From: Trogon surrucura
Taxonomy: Eukaryota > Chordata > Aves > Trogoniformes > Trogonidae
DNA length: 64,000 nucleotides
Assembly: GCA_020746105.1 (NCBI GenBank)
Contig: CM036639.1
Coordinates: 2,046,001 to 2,110,000, forward strand
Reading direction: 5' to 3'
The stretch's first letter is position 1. Each line of letters opens with the position of its first letter. Below, piece by piece: positions 32,416 through 44,070 of the stretch. Both the position numbers and the translations under genes were made by a program. The notes under the pieces are model-generated. The model worked only from the letters and a program-made list of their open reading frames with translations, was not told the DNA's origin and did not search any database.

Positions 32416-35095
32416 CTGGGGAGAACAGAGACACAAAGCGCCTCGGATTTCCATACTTATGAATAGAAAAAAAAAAAAGCTTTTTGAGGGCGGTGCTTGA
32501 GTTATCTCAGCCTCCCCACACCCTCCTCCGCAATAACTTGCACGTTGATAATTCACGTGTGTTTGACATGAGGAACACGCAACTCGCCACGAGAGGAAGC
32601 TCCATCCCAGCTCCTGACAGCCGCTGCACCACCCGGAACCACGCGCCCGACGGCACCCGAGCCCCCCGCTCGCCCTGAAAGCATCTACGGGCCGAGGGCA
32701 TCCTCTCATGCAATTCATTTTAAGCTGCAAGCATAAGCCGACAACGCTCCCCGTTTTCACGCGAGCTCGCTGTTGCTAAGCCGCTTACTTAACAAAAAAA
32801 AATAAAAATATCCAAATAACACCTTGTCGTTAAAGACTGTCCTCCAGGGACGGAAAATAAATCTATCCTGCGCTTATAAAGCAACACAAAGAAACTTTAA
32901 TTATGCTTTTTCCCTGACGGCAAACAGCGAAGAAGGCAGGATTTTTGCTTTAGAAAAGCCGCATTAATAAGTTATCGGCATTTCGCTGCCTTCTAAGTGA
33001 TTTCAGTTATAGCTCCTGTCTGGGGCCCCACAGACCCACCGAACTGCGGGGATTTTAACACTACATATTTCACAGCATTTTTCCTTCTCTTAAGAGCTCT
33101 TGCAGTCGAGGAACTACTTGAGAACCTTGGCTTCGAAACCAAACAAACAGCCCAGAGCTTGGGCACAAACTCCCCTTCCAAACCGCAACCGAGGCACGCG
33201 GCGTCCAAAGAGCACATCGAAACCACATTATTCCCCGTAAAAGCAGCTCGTGTTTGCAGAGCCAGCGCTCGAATCCCGAGGCTGATGGTCCTCGACTGCA
33301 AATCACCGCCACGAAATTGCATCCCCTTTAGGATGTGGCAGCTTAAAGGACAGGCTGGACCAAAACGTTTCAGGGTCCGCTCTGGTTCGTGTAAGGATTA
33401 CGCCCCAAAAACAAACCTAAAACCAAATAACCAAAAAGAAAAAACCTCTAAGGAATTAAGGAACCATCGGACGGGATGGTCCTAAGACAGTGTTACCTTT
33501 CAACATTATTTTAACTGCTTTTACAGGGTGCAGCGGGGAGATAAGGGGAAGAGACGGGACAAGCAGGAGGCGTTTATCTGCTTTTCCCCAGACACCCTCA
33601 GCACAAGAACAGACGCTCAGACCAACTTCGAAACATCTTCGGCTTGAAGGAAAACAACTTTGGGCTCCAAATTGGCACCTGCAAAACCGTGGGCTCAGCC
33701 AGTTTTCCTCTGGACCAGCATCCACGGCCCCACGTGCCTGGGGGAGGGAAGCTGCGGCCAGGAGTCAGCCCAGTTTTCTGCAGCAATTCTCTAAAATCCC
33801 CTGGATGCCACTTCGGGTTGTTTTTTTGTTTGTTTGTTTTAAATGAAAGCTGAAAATCTCGGTGGCGTTACTCTCACCGCTGCCCGTTCTCTCCGAAGGG
33901 CTGAGCCCTCCTATATAATTTATGCATCTATTTCTCTCAGCCTGCAAGCATCCCACCCTCCTCCTCTCCGCCCCGAACAAATAATCCTTAATACAGGGGT
34001 GAACCGAGCTGCTGTGTATAAAATATAGCCAAACCTTTTGACCAGCCAGAGCACCCTTCCAGGAACTTATTTGCACAATGCCAGAGACATTATCACACTG
34101 GGCTTGAAAGCACTAATGTTATGGTGCATTTCCATTCAGAAAAATGATAAATCAAAAAACGTGAGCTCTCCAGCTTTAAGGGAGCCCGATTTCTTTGCAA
34201 AATGTCACACAGTAGAAGTAGATATTCTTTTTTTTTTTTTTTTTAAGGAAAACACGTTTGTTTATACATGCATTCGTGCCTGTTCTCCTCCCCTTGGCAA
34301 AAGTCACACTGAACTGGTCAAAATTGCTCGAAGCCACGGCAAAGAATCAGGAGAAATAATTTATTTGTGTTTTAACCTTTTGCTCCCTGGGCTTGTCTGG
34401 ACGATGCCCGAGATCAGAAACCTCTGACAGCAATCACGCTTGTCACAAGCCCCTTCCCCAAACCTTTCCTATGTTTTTTTCATAAGGTTTAAAAGTACAT
34501 CAACAGCAAATTTATAATAATCCGGTCAAAAGCAGCAAAAGACGTTTCTGGACATCAGGGAGGCAGAGGTAATTGCTTCTAATGGTATTTGGAAAGAAAA
34601 ATGTAAAGCTTTCAACCCCAGCACAAGAGGCATTTCCACTCCTCTGCGGGCATCCAGGGCTTGATCTATACGGGCTGTGGAACCCGCAGACTCTCAGCAG
34701 TTCTGAAACAGGTTCTTAACCCACATTTGACTTCGCAAATTTTATTACACCCGAAATTCAGTAGCATTTGGGCAAGGGGCTCCTTTGGGCCGCAAAGTGG
34801 GTGGAGAGCCCCAGCCTTGCCGTGGTCACCCAGGCTGACCTGGAGGAAGAAAACCACAATTTCCACTTTTGGTTTGGAAAATAAGAAAAAAAAAAACAAA
34901 ACAGGGACCTGCCAGTGCTTCCATCACCCCACGGGCTTCCCCAAGCCCATGCCGGGAAAGAGACATGCGGAGAAACGCCGGGGGTGGGTGTTTGGTTTGT
35001 TCATGCGTTTGGCTGTTGTGTTTTTTTTTTTTTAAAGTTGGTTTTTTTTTTTTTTAAAGTAAAAGGGATGGGATAAAGCAGAAGCGTTTCCCACG
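32416..35095. other. Gene-free stretch, nothing recognised
   Basis: T-tracts occur near 34229-34246, 35022-35035 and 35042-35056, the last two forming a short duplication ending in TTTAAAGT. A 162-codon plus-strand ORF (32997-33485) has no recognisable content. Confidence 0.35.
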
Positions 35096-35159
35096 CGGGT
35101 TCCCAGCTCCGCGGGAGCGGCTCCGCCCGGCGCCACGCGGGGGCGCTGCGGAACTCCGC

Positions 35160-35560
35160 TGCGAGAGCCAGCCCCGCCCGCACCCACCCGCACTCCCACC
35201 CCCAACACCCCCCGCACCCACCCCCACCCAGCTCCCCAATAAACCCCGCACCCCCCAACATTCCCCATACCTACTCCCACCCCCCCGCAACACCGCATCC
35301 ACCCCCACGGACACCGCCCCACCACCCACCCCCACGGACGCCCCCCCCCCCAACACCCTCCGCACCCACCCCTACCCGCACCGACACCCCCCGCACCCAC
35401 AGGGAACAGCGCACCCACCCCTAAGGACACCCCCCTAACGCCCCCTGCACCCCTGTACAATGCTCACTCCATGGACACCCCCCCCCCAGCACCCACTCCC
35501 ACCCCCACAGACACCCCCCTGGACACTCCCAGCACCCACCGACACCCACCCCCGCCATGG
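35160..35560 (-). repeat. C-rich degenerate minisatellite, G-quadruplex-prone on the minus strand
   Basis: Degenerate tandem units resembling 'cacccacccccacggacacc' form about 400 bp made almost only of C, A and a little G, with many runs of four or more C. The minus strand is therefore packed with G-runs at short spacing, the classic quadruplex pattern. Minus-strand Gly/Val-rich ORFs here are products of the repeat. Confidence 0.85.
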
Positions 35561-38270
35561 ACACTCCTGACACCCACCCATCCTGCAGCGCCAAGGTGCA
35601 CCCCGCTGTGCATCGCACCTCCCCAGCCGTGCCCCCTGCGTGCCCACCCTACCCTCACAGCACAGCAGGTACCCCAGCCTGCCCACCCACCCGGCTCCTC
35701 CAGGTGCCACCGAGAGCATCCCTGCAGGCTGGATTTTTAAAGCAATTAAATTCCCTATGTAGGAAGCGATTCTTCAGAGTTCGTGAGAAGTACGAGGAAA
35801 ATAAAAGCAGTAGTTGTAGACGCAAGGGGGACCCTAAAAGCAGGGAAGGACTCAGAACGCCACACGCTTCGTTTGGTTCTCCAAAACACCACCAAGGGGG
35901 AAGACGGCACGGCTCGGGGGAGAGGAGCAGAGCCAGCCTCCTGCGGAGGTTGGCTGGAGGCTGCCACGGAGCAGGCAACAAACTTCTGAGAGGAGTTCAC
36001 AGACCTCTCCCTGGGATTTGCACGCCGGCTCAGCAGCAGCTTGTTTCTCACTTGGGTACTTTTATTGTGTCTCTACCCGTTTCTACGTGATAGAAGGTCA
36101 AACGTGAGCAAATGGGGCCTTCACCAGGATGCAAATGGGTTCGAGAAGTACCTGGAGATGGACTGGAGAGTGCCACCTCTTTTAGAGTTTCTAAACCCCT
36201 CAAAACCTTCAGTGTTATGGGGCATTTGTATCTGTCCCCTATTGCCCCCGAGGCACATTGAAATATCTACAGCCCTCCACACCTTTGAAGACAAAAGCCA
36301 GTTTTAGCACGGTTTTATAAACCAAAGGGAATTTCTGCTGAAGAATCTGATAGTCAGAACTTACATATTAAAAAAAAATAATTAAAAAAACCCCCACCAC
36401 GTGGAACTGAATCAGCTGTAAGTATGTTCGGCCAAAGTTCTCTGCTGACATGATGGAAAAATCTTGGAAGTCTGAAGCGAGATTTCTTACCCTGGAGACC
36501 AGGGTCTGACAGAACCCATAAAGCACCTTCCTGTCACTGTGAGTTATGCTCCCTTCCACGCGCTAACGGATACCTGCGTAATATAAAAGGAAATATATAT
36601 ATTGTCGCTTGTGGTGTTGTGCACTGAGAGCCAGGCACGGGGCAGAACTCTCACCCCCTCAGCTCCCTGCGATTTCACCGTGACGCCGAGCAAACCATCC
36701 CGATCCCGGCTCGGCGTCCCTCCAGCAAGAGATCTGACAACTGCAGCGATCCCAGGAGAACCACGTGGAGCCGCAGGGAAGCCTCACCTGGTGAAGCAGC
36801 ACCTAAAAGCGCCGGGTATTAAAGATGCGTGACTCCTACCCCTCAGGGCACTGCGGGATCTACCTTATGCTTGGGTAAAACCCACCGAACACGCTGGCAA
36901 ATTAAGTCGTCTACCAGTTAGAGAGGCAAAACCTTCTGAAAAAGTCTTGCAAGTGGTCTGAGCCCAGCACATTACACGGGGAGTGTCTCCTAAGAAATAC
37001 TTATCATTATAACAGCGCTTAGCACTTCCCAGGCTCCCGGCGCTGTGCAAACATTAGCTTCTTAATCACTCATTAGGGACCAGCCTATAGAGCTGGGCCA
37101 TGCCTCATTGAGTAAAGTCATCCCCAACTCGCTCAGGCCCTCTTGCTCCCTCCAGAGACAACTTGGAAGGTTCTCTCTGATTCCCACAAGAAGTTCCACG
37201 TGAGCAAGGAAAGCGAACAGTGGTGGCATTCCCTCGCCTCCAAACTCCCCCATTTTTTCACAGAAAGCAGGGATCATCCCAGTCAGAGACCTGCTTCCAT
37301 TAAAACCTTGACTTAATAAAGTTGGGAAATTCAGGAAGGTGGAAGATTGGTTCTGATGATGCCCCTACAGACCACGGCAGGGCAAAGAAAAGGTTCCAAA
37401 CCCCTTTGTTCAGCCTTTTTTCCCCTCCAGTATTACTCCTTCAGACTATCAATAGCCTGCATCTAATCAGCCTAAATTGCTCAACTTCCATCCAGGACGA
37501 ACACACGCAAAGTCAAGCCCGTGATTTGCTGTTATTCAGCGCTCTTAACAGTTTCCAAGAACTAACACCTCATTTTAATGTAACCGCTCTCGATGCCAAC
37601 TCTCCCCTCCCCTCCCTCCTTTTTGTAGCATGTCATTTTTCTGCGTTATCAATCTCCTCGCCGGTCACCAGCTTGGGCGTCCTTCCACCGAGCCTGGCAT
37701 TTCATCTGCGTCTGAAAACCTCCAGTGGTGCCAAGTGTTTGCATACCTTGCAAGTGTTATGTCAAACTCTGCCCCTCGGAGCTGCCAAAACCCAACACTC
37801 AACGTTAGCAAAGCAAATACCTCCTTAGACAAGCTTAATAAACACGCCAGGAGAAACCCTAGACTTCATAAAGACTTTGCTCGCCTGACGAGGCCAAGCT
37901 TGAGGTCTTCAGCACCCTTTCATGTCCCGTTTAGGCCAACGTCCATTATTCTTGTCACGCGTTCTCCACCCGCGCTCCGTGTAAGTGCATCGTATCTGAG
38001 CGCACAGATTGTTCAAAACAACCCATCCCAAACTCCGCGCCCCTTTTCACGCTGCGATTACGAGCCAACCGTCAGGCCAACCTTGTCTCTAATCAGTCTC
38101 AACGAAGACTTTTAATTTACGGCATAAATCAAGGCGCACAGCAGATTCGGCTGGCGTTCTGCGCTGGGCAAAGCAGCTCGCTCTGGTGACCATCAGGTCT
38201 TCTGGCCTCGTCCCAAATGAATCCTTGTTTCATTATATTCTTGACTGATGACTACCGATCCGCTATAGCA
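35561..38270. other. Gene-free stretch, nothing firmly recognised
   Basis: A possible minus-strand exon near 36490-36532 has a good donor (CCAGG|GTAAGA) and a readable frame, DRKVLYGFCQTLVSR, but a weak acceptor. No repeat family is present. Overlapping plus-strand ORFs of 161-177 codons show no domain. Confidence 0.3.
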
Positions 38271-38279
38271 AGAGTGGGA

Positions 38280-38455
38280 GTAGACATGAAAGAGGACGTC
38301 GAGAAGAGAGTGATGGTGAAGAGGGATGGGCGCAGAGAAAATGAAAGAGGAAGGACAAGGTTGGGGAGGGGGAGGAAGAAAGCATGGGGGAAAAGTGCAG
38401 GGGAAGCGAAAGAGGAGGAGGAAACAAGATCTGTGGGAAGCGGGAGATGAAGAAC
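38280..38455 (+). repeat. Purine-rich tract of about 175 bp
   Basis: The plus strand is overwhelmingly A and G, with irregular GAAAGAGG and GGGGAGG motifs and few pyrimidines. Such homopurine tracts can adopt triplex (H-DNA) structures and bind GAGA-type or SP/KLF proteins. Confidence 0.7.
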
Positions 38456-39144
38456 CTGAGACCAAAGCATTCAAGCCTTCCCTAGGGCCCAGAGATAACC
38501 CCTGAGAAGAGGAGAACAATCTCAGCTCTCTTGGCTTCGATTTCAATAGCATATCCCGAATCCATCACTCCTAAACCGCTGCTCACGGGTGGATGTGAAC
38601 ATTTGACCAGAAAACCCTGTCTGACACGTGAGGCTTTGGGAAGTGCCCCTGGGTGCTCGGCTGGGAGACCTCCTACGCTCACAGGGAGCAGGACCCCAAA
38701 ATTCCCAAGCACTAGAAGGTCCCACAAAAAAAAGGTCTCCAAAGCAAAGCATTTTCAAAGGGTAGGGGGAGACAAGTTTTGAGAAGATACAGACCCCTGA
38801 GTACCCGACGAAATGCACCCAAAAGTCGCACGTTCACTTCGGGAAACGCTACCACCAAGTGAAATTCTGCTCTTTTCCATCACTGTTGTCAAGCCAAAAC
38901 AGAACAATCCCTTCCAGTTTGCACCAAGATGATCAAGAAATACATTGAACTTCAGCGATACTGTATTCGGGGTTGGTGTGACATTTTATGGTCACTGATA
39001 AACCAGGTCCCACTTAAACAGCAGAAAAATCAAAACACCTCCAACTTTCTTAAATGGATGAGTGACGACAAGGAAGCCATGATAGATTGCACTTAGTTCT
39101 CCATCTTCTTAACTCAAGGACTTCAAAAAGCATCAGGGACTTAC

Positions 39145-39261
39145 CCTCATCCTGGAAGTCTGAAGGAAGTGAAGCATCAGATGGCATGGAAGGGGCCAAA
39201 CTCCAGCTCTGATTTTCATCAGAACTGTCTTGCCTAAAGTTGGCGTCGTGCTGATCCTCTT
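39145..39261 (-). CDS. Candidate internal exon with near-consensus splice sites, unidentified gene
   Basis: This has the best pair of splice signals in the window. On the minus strand a long polypyrimidine tract ending in ccttctctttctag precedes 117 nt, followed by GAGG|GTAAGT. Two frames are open. The one that looks coding is phase 1 to phase 1 and gives 38 residues rich in Asp, Ser and Gln, starting EDQHDANFRQ and ending SLPSDFQDE, consistent with a disordered, phosphorylatable protein segment. Length is divisible by three, so it could be skipped in frame. I do not recognise the protein. Confidence 0.38.
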
Positions 39262-42200
39262 CTAGAAAGAGAAGGAGAATTTGACTTTAGTGAAGAGGAC
39301 ACGTTTCTAGACTCAGGTCTTATTGCCTACACCAGGAGACGTTTCCTTCCCGTTCCCACCTCCCACCAAAGTTGTCTACAAAACCCCAAACCACTTCTGT
39401 GGGTTGAAGGCCAAGTTCATCATTTAGGGCCAAGGCATCGTATTCCTGCTGCAAGAACGCTCCTGCTGGGCACGTGCAGACCTCACAGCTGGAGGGAATA
39501 CGAGGAGGAGGCTGGAAACACCCATCTTGGGGCCAAACTACCAGAGCTACGTCCAAGTACACGACCTCTACATAAATCATGCATTTGTAAAACGGAGGAC
39601 TGAGCTACCTCCTTCAGTAGAATGAAGAATTTTCCCATATTGTAAGAAAAAGCTTTGAGAGTGGTAGAGAAAAAAAAAAAAAAGATTGGCTCCCTCTGAC
39701 ATGTAGTCACCTACAGATGAACCAACCAACGTGTGTGCGTGGAGACAGGAGCTATTAGCTCCCCACACTCGATGTGAGGTTGTATTTTTCTGCAAGCAGA
39801 TGTTTTGCTGGGGAATTTGGTACGATTTTGTGCAGAAGGTGCTTAGACAGTGCAGTGACAGATGCTAATATCAAATTTTAATTTAAATGGAGTGCAGCTA
39901 GCCCACCTGTAGAAGAAAACACAAAGCGAAAAAGCCTCTTTCAAGCTTTTTTGGCCTCACATTTCCTGAATACACACAGCCCAGACTGCTGATAACGGAG
40001 GTAAAGACAGCTGCTGACTCATTCAACACACGACAAACAGCGAGAAAGGAGAGTTTTCAGCTGATGCTAATTGCATCCAAAGACTAAAAACATGTTTTAT
40101 CTCAGCAAACAGAGGAACTGTGCCCCGCAGTTTAAATCAAGCGCTGATGAAAGGGTCCCAAGGCCTGGAACGAAGGGTTACCACGCTCTTCCTCCCACCC
40201 AGAAACACAGCGGAGACGCCACACCGTCTCCAGCTGCAGAAAGACACTACACGATGTTTTGGATGCGTTTTATTTTTGACATCCCAGGTTGCAACATTCC
40301 CTCGCTTGCCCTCGGAGACCCCAGGCTCCTGCATTCACGGGCATGTTTTCAGGAGAGCGTCGATTCTTCACCGAAAGGAACGATCCGGCTGCAGAGAACG
40401 TAATGTGCTCACACTGGGTGATGTTACAAAGGTCTTAAAAAATTGATTGAAGGTTGAACTTGAACATTTACCAAGGGGCTATGACAGGACAGAGGGGTCC
40501 CTGGCAATCCTCCTTTTAAGCTGTTACAACTTTCCCAACGCACAGAGCCCGAGAAGCAATCAAATCTTTCCCCAGCTCTGGGCTCACTTGCTTCCAGCGA
40601 GCCATCCCGGCGCGCAGGGCAGAACACCAGGAGAAAAAGGAAATTCGGAAAATAACTTTTCCTCCTTTTGGCAGGTGCTTCACGGAGCACCTGCACTGCT
40701 AACCCCTCCTGCCAAGAAGAAAACTGCAGGTCCCTCAGCTGGGAAGAGCCGTCGCTGATCTCTGTCGCAGGATCAGGCACCAGCAGAGGTGGTGCTGCAG
40801 CACTTTCCACCCATGGATGACTTCTCAGTCACGAAAAGAAAGCAAAAGCACGTTCCTCTTGTGCTGCAACAAAGGAAAATTCATGCGTGTGCCTCCATAA
40901 GGAAAAAAACCCACAAAACAGAGCAACAATCAGGAGTTAAAAAGCAAAGCCTGAAACTCCCCGCTCCGCCGGCCAGACCGGGAAGCGGAACAGCTCCGCG
41001 AGCGCATCGCTGACCGCCCGACCTTGAGGAAGTCATCTCAGCACTTCGCTCGGTTGCGTGCGACGAGGGGACGCTTCTTCCCTCTTTTACCGTCGCAAAC
41101 AGAAAGCCTCTTTAAAAAAAAAACCCTGTATAAAAAGCTGCTACCAAACAGCGACCGAGCATCGGAGGAAAACGCGGCGTTGATGCTAACGAGGAGTTTG
41201 CTGGCGCTGCGGGCTCAACGATCCGCAGCGACGTGAAGGTGCCAGATGCTATTTTTATTTTTTTTTTAAAAAAAAAAAAAAAGCACAAAATAATAAAAAA
41301 GAATCACGTTTTCTTTCAACCAAACTACACTGTATTAAACCCAGGTGACGGGTGGTCCCCGGTAAGGGGGTACAGGTGCAGGATTATTGCGACGGCTCCC
41401 GCGGCACGCGCCTCGGTGCGCGGCGGCACTAAACCGTTTGGAACAAGAGCAAGGGCCCGATCGGGAAAGTTACTCGTAGGAGTAAGTTACGTGGCTCTGA
41501 CGGCAGGCGAGAGGCCGTTGCGCACATCGGCCGGGGGAAGGAGGGAAGCCACAGGTCTCCGTTTCGGCGGAACGATTCCCGGGCTCGAAACATCACCTTG
41601 AGGGGGTTGTCACCACAGATGTGCTCCTTCCTGCTGTCTCCACGCAGGAGGGGAAACTTGGCTTTCACATGTTCGTGCAAGTTACCATAACCTGGTATAT
41701 TTGAGGAAATACACCCAGGCTGCGGGATGTACGGATGTGCATCACGCCAAGCCCAGCCTGAGCTGTCGCAGCACGAACCAGCACAAACAAAAGCGTTTTG
41801 TTTGGTTCAATATTAGGGATGTTTTACAAACGGCACCTCCAGTTTTGGAAACAACGACGAAACCTCCGCGGGCAGAGCTGCTTAAACCAGATCCTGTTGC
41901 CTTTCCATTTGAATTTGCATTCCGAGAACTTTCTTGTTGCTTTAAATCCACTTCTCCATAAAGTTTATGGAGCAGCAACAGCTAGTTGAGTCCAAGCAGA
42001 AAAAATAACCAACAAACTTGTCAGGGGCCAAGCTATTGTTCTGAACGAAGAAAAAACTCATTAGCTTTTAATGAAAACACGGGGAATAAAAACCAAATAG
42101 CACAGAACCCCAGCAAATAATTACTCTGCACCTGACGCAAAGCTGCTCTATCTTCCTACTCTAATCCTCAACAAAATTCCCCAACTTATGGCTGTTTGGA

Positions 42201-43525
42201 GCGCGAACAAGAGCAAGATTGACTCTAAGGGAAAGAGCAAGAGGTTTCTTGGGCTTACATCTCGGCCAGGAGCTCCCCTGGCACCGTTTGGCTACCCTCG
42301 AGTGTGCTAAATACCCGGCTTTCTTGCTTTGTGACGGTTGTGGCACAGGGAGTGGAAAAAAAAAAAGAAATTATGCCATCTTTTAGCCATCTGACATTTT
42401 CTGCAGAAACAGTTTCTGGCACAGCAGCAGAAAGAGAGGCTTGAAGGCATTCTGGGCAACTAATACAGAAACCACGCTTTGTAGGGATTGCCTCTGAGCT
42501 GCAAGTTGCAAAGGGGACAGGCTGTGTCCCCAGTAGAAGGGAGGAGCTGGCTCAGGGCACTTGGGACAGTAGCGTCAGGCAGGTCACACCAGGTGCCAGC
42601 AGGACCCGCGGACGTCGCACAGACCTGATGCAGCTTCTGGCAGAGCCCCTGCACCCGAGGAGAAATCAAATGACCAAGAGGACAATGGAAAGACCCTCAC
42701 TGAGCATCAACAGGGCTCTGAGCAAGCAGGACGTAGAGAAGAGTCACCACGAGCAGGGAACGCGCTGTGGCTTCCTCCTCCACAACTTCAAGAGCGCGAC
42801 CGCTGCTCTCTGCGATCTGAACCTGCTCTTCCAATTTTTCTGGGGCTTGCCAAGCTGGAGAGCAAAACTAAAAGTCCTACCCCTGCCCTGGGGGATCAGG
42901 CAGGTGGCAGGTCTTGGGGCAAACCTTTGAAAAACCTCAGGTTGGGTTCTGGGTTTGCTACAATCCTATTGCGAAGCCTCAGAACCCATCTCCCCTTCTG
43001 CAGAAGTGGGACAGGGACAGCTACTCTCTGTTAAAGACTAAAACCTCTTATTAAGACCTCAAAAATCAAGTTCCCCAAGCCTGACTTTTTTTTCCCCCAC
43101 GCGTGAAGTCTGGTAAAGAAGTTCTCCTTTCTTCAAGCTGCAGTTTGCCTCTCGTAGGGTTAAAAAAAAAAAAAAAAAAAAAAGCTGAATTAATGCATCC
43201 TGGCACACACAGGAAGAGAAACAATCTAAATAGGTGAAAGGGCTTTGTAGTAGGAAAAAAAATAAACCAACTCATCTCCAGCAGCTTGTTAAGGGAACGG
43301 CAATTAAGCTCGCTTTGCATTCAGTGAAGGTCTTTATCTGGGTACCCAGAGTTTCATTAAGCATCTTTTCAGAGCATAAGAAAAATCAATACCAAGCAAG
43401 TTCCATTTACGCTTTTATGATAAGCTTGTTCACGCCAAAGCGGAAGTAAAATCCCCAACTCGAGTTAATATGCAAGAAAACCAAGTTCCTGCTTTAAAGT
43501 AATGACTCCTCAGCATCATACTACA
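39262..43525. other. Gene-free stretch with CpG patch at 40.96-41.60 kb
   Basis: CpG density is raised at 40960-41600, possibly regulatory. A-tracts occur near 39671, 41267, 42356 and 43159. ORFs are short and overlap in many frames. No RNA gene or transposon was recognised. Confidence 0.35.
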
Positions 43526-43779
43526 AATAAAGGTCTCTGATCCAAATCCCATCTGCCTTCATGCTCGACAGTGTTAATATCTCTAGATTTGCAGGGACTA
43601 ATTTAGCAGTAATGCATTTCCCAAAGCAGAGCTGTAAAAGTATTATCAATACTATGGTTTAATATCCCTCACTACAATCACTCGCTGAAATTATGGAGAA
43701 TCGCACGGAAACACATCAACAGAGATGCACCCACACAGTAAGTACCGCTCACACGTAAATATATTGCAGCTTAGCTTTT

Positions 43780-44070
43780 GTAATGTAGTTAAAGCTCTGT
43801 CAACATTGCTATTATAAATTATATACCTTTTTAAACACATTTATGTGCGAGAAAATGTATGACGGCTCTTTTTTTTTCAATGCCTTAAAGGCTTCACCGC
43901 CTCCTAAGCGCCCATTTGGATCTGTGTGGTTAGCCCCCGTGATTAATATGTGAATAGTTGAGGTTTTGGCGGATGCAGATTTTCTGCGCCTCCATCATCC
44001 ACACTATTGACTCCCTTGCAGCGCCAGTGCCCCGGTAACATTACATTTGCCTGAATATTCCATGTTTTTT
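43780..44070. promoter_or_regulatory. Candidate conserved non-coding element
   Basis: A non-repetitive AT-rich core runs through 'gctattataaattatatacc', 'ttaaacacatttatgtgcg', 'ccccgtgattaatatgtgaa', 'gaggttttggcggatgcag' and 'catcatccacactattgac'. It includes ATTA cores and a TGCCTGAATATTCCATG stretch that runs just past its end. Its texture and sharp contrast with the flanks mark it as one of the best enhancer-like blocks here. Confidence 0.45.

Noticed and set aside
36490..36532. Minus-strand segment reading DRKVLYGFCQTLVSR before a good donor
   Set aside because: No polypyrimidine tract before the acceptor, and its phase does not join directly to the neighbouring candidate.
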